64,000 bases of DNA, from assembly GCA_044347745.1 (NCBI GenBank), contig JBIKUD010000013.1:1-64000 (forward strand), given 5' to 3'. A program made the position numbers and the translations under genes. Source of the DNA: JAIBBV01 sp044347745. Lineage in GTDB: Bacteria; Bdellovibrionota_C; UBA2361; JAFLCA01. The first letter of the stretch is position 1; every line of letters starts with the position of its first letter. Shown one piece after another: positions 62,590-64,000 of this stretch. The notes under the pieces were generated by a model. That model saw only the letters and a program-made list of their open reading frames with translations. It was not told the origin of the DNA and searched no databases.

Positions 62590-63038
62590 GTTTGCAAATC
62601 TCCAATAGGAATGTTTTCTTTAGCCAAATATTTTCTATACTCAGCCAACACTTTGAATTCTGGCACTTCCGTTCAAATGGGTGAGTTAGCTCAATAAAGC
62701 TCTGAAGGTATAACGTTTTCGGCCAGCCAGAGCCGCGGTGCGGCGATAAGCTGGGCTGGATTGTTATCCCGTCATCGCTCTCCAGTTGTTATGCTAATCA
62801 TGCAGGAGGTGTTGCATGTGGTGGGAATTTATCCCATTGGCTAGTATAATCAAATACTTGCGTTCTCGCCCTAGAATAAGGCGGTGTACGTAGAGGCTAA
62901 TATGAATAATTATATAAAAATTTGCGACGCTACTTGAATGCAAGCGATACTGAATTAACCATATCGCTGACGAGGTCTGGTTACGCCGAGCCGCAACCCC
63001 AGGGAATAATCGAACAGCGAATTACGATAAGTGCCAGA
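62590..63038. other. gene-free stretch containing an attC-like site
   Basis: About 450 bases upstream of the 290-residue gene. The attC-like site at 62708-62769 is the only clear feature, with a further GTTATGC core-like box near 62788. No coding frame is supported, so this may be an empty or decayed cassette. Confidence 0.45.
62708..62769 (-). other. attC-like recombination site
   Basis: On the minus strand: GGATAACAAT (R''-like), CCAGCC paired with GGCTGG, a GCCGC/GCGGC inner stem and CGTTATAC at the R' end. Four paired boxes in this order over 62 bases is the attC architecture. Confidence 0.7.
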
Positions 63039-63282
63039 GGATAACATTAGATTCTACAACAAGACTTCGCTGCTGCTAGCCGATCCTATTCGATGAACCT
63101 GAGGCAATCAAATTGAATTATTGTGAATTTAGCAGGCTATATATACAGAGACACTTTTAATCCAAGTCGATGATCCACCCAACTGCCAATACACAATTAG
63201 GTTGATGATCCCGCTCGACGAAGGATTGAGGTGTGTATCAGGGGATCCTCGACTTAGAGTTCGGACAACATTTCGGCCGGAC
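63039..63282 (-). repeat. composite repeat adjoining element H
   Basis: Longest of three copies. It begins GGATAACATTAGATTCTAC, contains a GATGATCC direct repeat about 35 bases apart and ends at element H. Shares its left half with the G copy and its right half with the E copy. Confidence 0.65.
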
Positions 63283-63416
63283 AATATTCCGGACACCCTG
63301 AAAATACCTCATTCCCCTCCAAAATACTTAAATGTACTTAAAGTGACTTCCGTCGCGAATCCAGTGGATTAGGCGGAGTGGCGGGATTGCATGTTGGGGT
63401 TGGGACGCACCAGGGG
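63283..63416 (-). repeat. 130-bp element, copy H
   Basis: Opens with AATATTCCGGACACCC and closes with GGGGTTGGGACGCACCAGGG. Its right end abuts a 50-base copy of the end of the ORF6N gene, then the stop of the last minus-strand gene follows. Confidence 0.8.
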
Positions 63417-63423
63417 CAGGCAG

Positions 63424-63472
63424 CTTCGAGAAATTCGATTTTTAATTTCTGAACTTCAGATACCAGGGCCGC
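63424..63472 (+). pseudogene. fragment of the ORF6N gene 3' end
   Basis: CTTCGAGAAATTCGATTTTT and the following TAATTTCTGAACTTCAGA match 58967-59004 almost exactly; the rest of the gene is absent. The fragment starts 8 bases after element H ends. Confidence 0.75.
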
Positions 63473-63497
63473 GTAAAATTATTCCACTTATGATTAA

Positions 63498-63944
63498 TTA
63501 TACTTCATCCCGTGGCAGCTGTCTCAGTGCTAGGCGATTTCCAAAGTCCCATAACTTTTTGGCTGCATAGGCTGGGGCGGCTAACATCGCGGTGAGTGCT
63601 ACTTCTCCGAGGGGAGTAACCTCGCTTGTTAAAATCGAAAGAACAGATGTTAGTCCCAATATAGCGGTGGTCCCGCCGAGGCTGACTGCTCCATAGTAGC
63701 AAGCTAGTGTTTTCTGGGTTTCCAAGAATCCTCTGATGCCGCGCCGATTAAAATTAATCTCTTCGGTCAATTGAGGCTTCCCGGTTAAGCAACGGACAAG
63801 CGATTCGGCGTCATTATTTCCTGGTGCTAGCCAGGCATGGGCCAGTGGTGGCAGTAAAGCTTCCCAGTGTGCATCGCTTGAATCCTTTGGATCCCGAGGC
63901 AAATCAGAGTTCTGCTTGCTGCCTATTGGTCTCTGGTCGAACAT
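63498..63944 (-). CDS. 148-residue membrane protein of unknown function
   Basis: A polar N-terminal half and two hydrophobic helices (about 84-105, YYGAVSLGGTTAILGLTSVLSI, and about 113-128). The stop TAA lies in GTATAAT, an attC R''-like box. No family is recognised. Confidence 0.55.
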   Translation of the reverse strand: MFDQRPIGSKQNSDLPRDPKDSSDAHWEALLPPLAHAWLAPGNNDAESLVRCLTGKPQLTEEINFNRRGIRGFLETQKTLACYYGAVSLGGTTAILGLTSVLSILTSEVTPLGEVALTAMLAAPAYAAKKLWDFGNRLALRQLPRDEV

Positions 63945-64000
63945 AATTCAAGAAGTATACGGCTAAGCCTGCGCCGGTGCGAAGCATCCGGCCCGAGGCG

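Noticed and set aside
41698..63416. The 130-bp repeats as a CRISPR array
   Set aside because: The copies are far apart, about 130 bases long, imperfect, and separated by genes rather than uniform spacers; no cas genes are present.
41698..63416. GGGACGC in the repeat right ends as a cyclic-di-GMP (GEMM) riboswitch
   Set aside because: Only this heptamer resembles the riboswitch; the paired P1/P2 helices and the receptor loop are absent, and the elements lie at 3' ends of genes.

Overview
The window is bacterial chromosomal DNA of mid GC content from a Gram-negative organism. Lipoprotein signals, an MMPL/RND-type transporter, the tesA-ybbA-ybbP gene order, lexA next to recA, and a secreted multidomain cytochrome c-like protein point to a proteobacterium or a relative, perhaps a deltaproteobacterial or Oligoflexia-like lineage. 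The sequence alone does not fix the taxon. No rRNA, tRNA, CRISPR array or complete transposon was seen.

Region 1 (1-12.7 kb) is core metabolism and DNA repair. It holds an arginase-family enzyme, a Xer-like tyrosine recombinase, an inositol-monophosphatase-family enzyme, a GroES-like protein, citrate synthase, pyruvate dehydrogenase E1 alpha and beta with a gamma-carbonic-anhydrase-family protein, a RuvC-like nuclease, a secreted EEP-fold nuclease, and a lexA-recA operon.

Region 2 (12.9-34 kb) is envelope and housekeeping. It holds two receiver-type proteins (one lacking the phospho-Asp), a HExxH protein, an MMPL transporter, a four-gene glycosyltransferase operon with two tandem paralogues, TrmO, a beta-carbonic anhydrase whose ribosome binding site lies in a stable hairpin, a macro-domain protein, an MsrB lipoprotein overlapping a GGQ release-factor-like gene, a collagen-like secreted protein and tesA-ybbA-ybbP.

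Region 3 (34-41.4 kb) mixes a GC-rich lipoprotein island, a 716-residue protein ending in a PD-(D/E)XK nuclease-like domain, a secreted glycoside hydrolase, a DUF167 protein and a lipoprotein alpha/beta hydrolase.

Region 4 (41.7-64 kb) is an accessory, cassette-like region. Most genes lie on the minus strand and many are small: toxin-antitoxin pairs, UPF0158, a nucleotidyltransferase, a broken histidine phosphatase and orphans. A roughly 130-bp element occurs eight times in one orientation, in most cases just 3' of a minus-strand gene. Short attC-like palindromes, some with the gene's stop codon inside their R''-like box, also lie 3' of genes. This resembles an integron cassette array with no integrase in view, plus a second repeat family in an attC-like position. 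A MacAB-type exporter (its permease split by an in-frame TAG) and a giant cytochrome c/beta-propeller/CBM protein flanked by small inverted repeats sit within this region.
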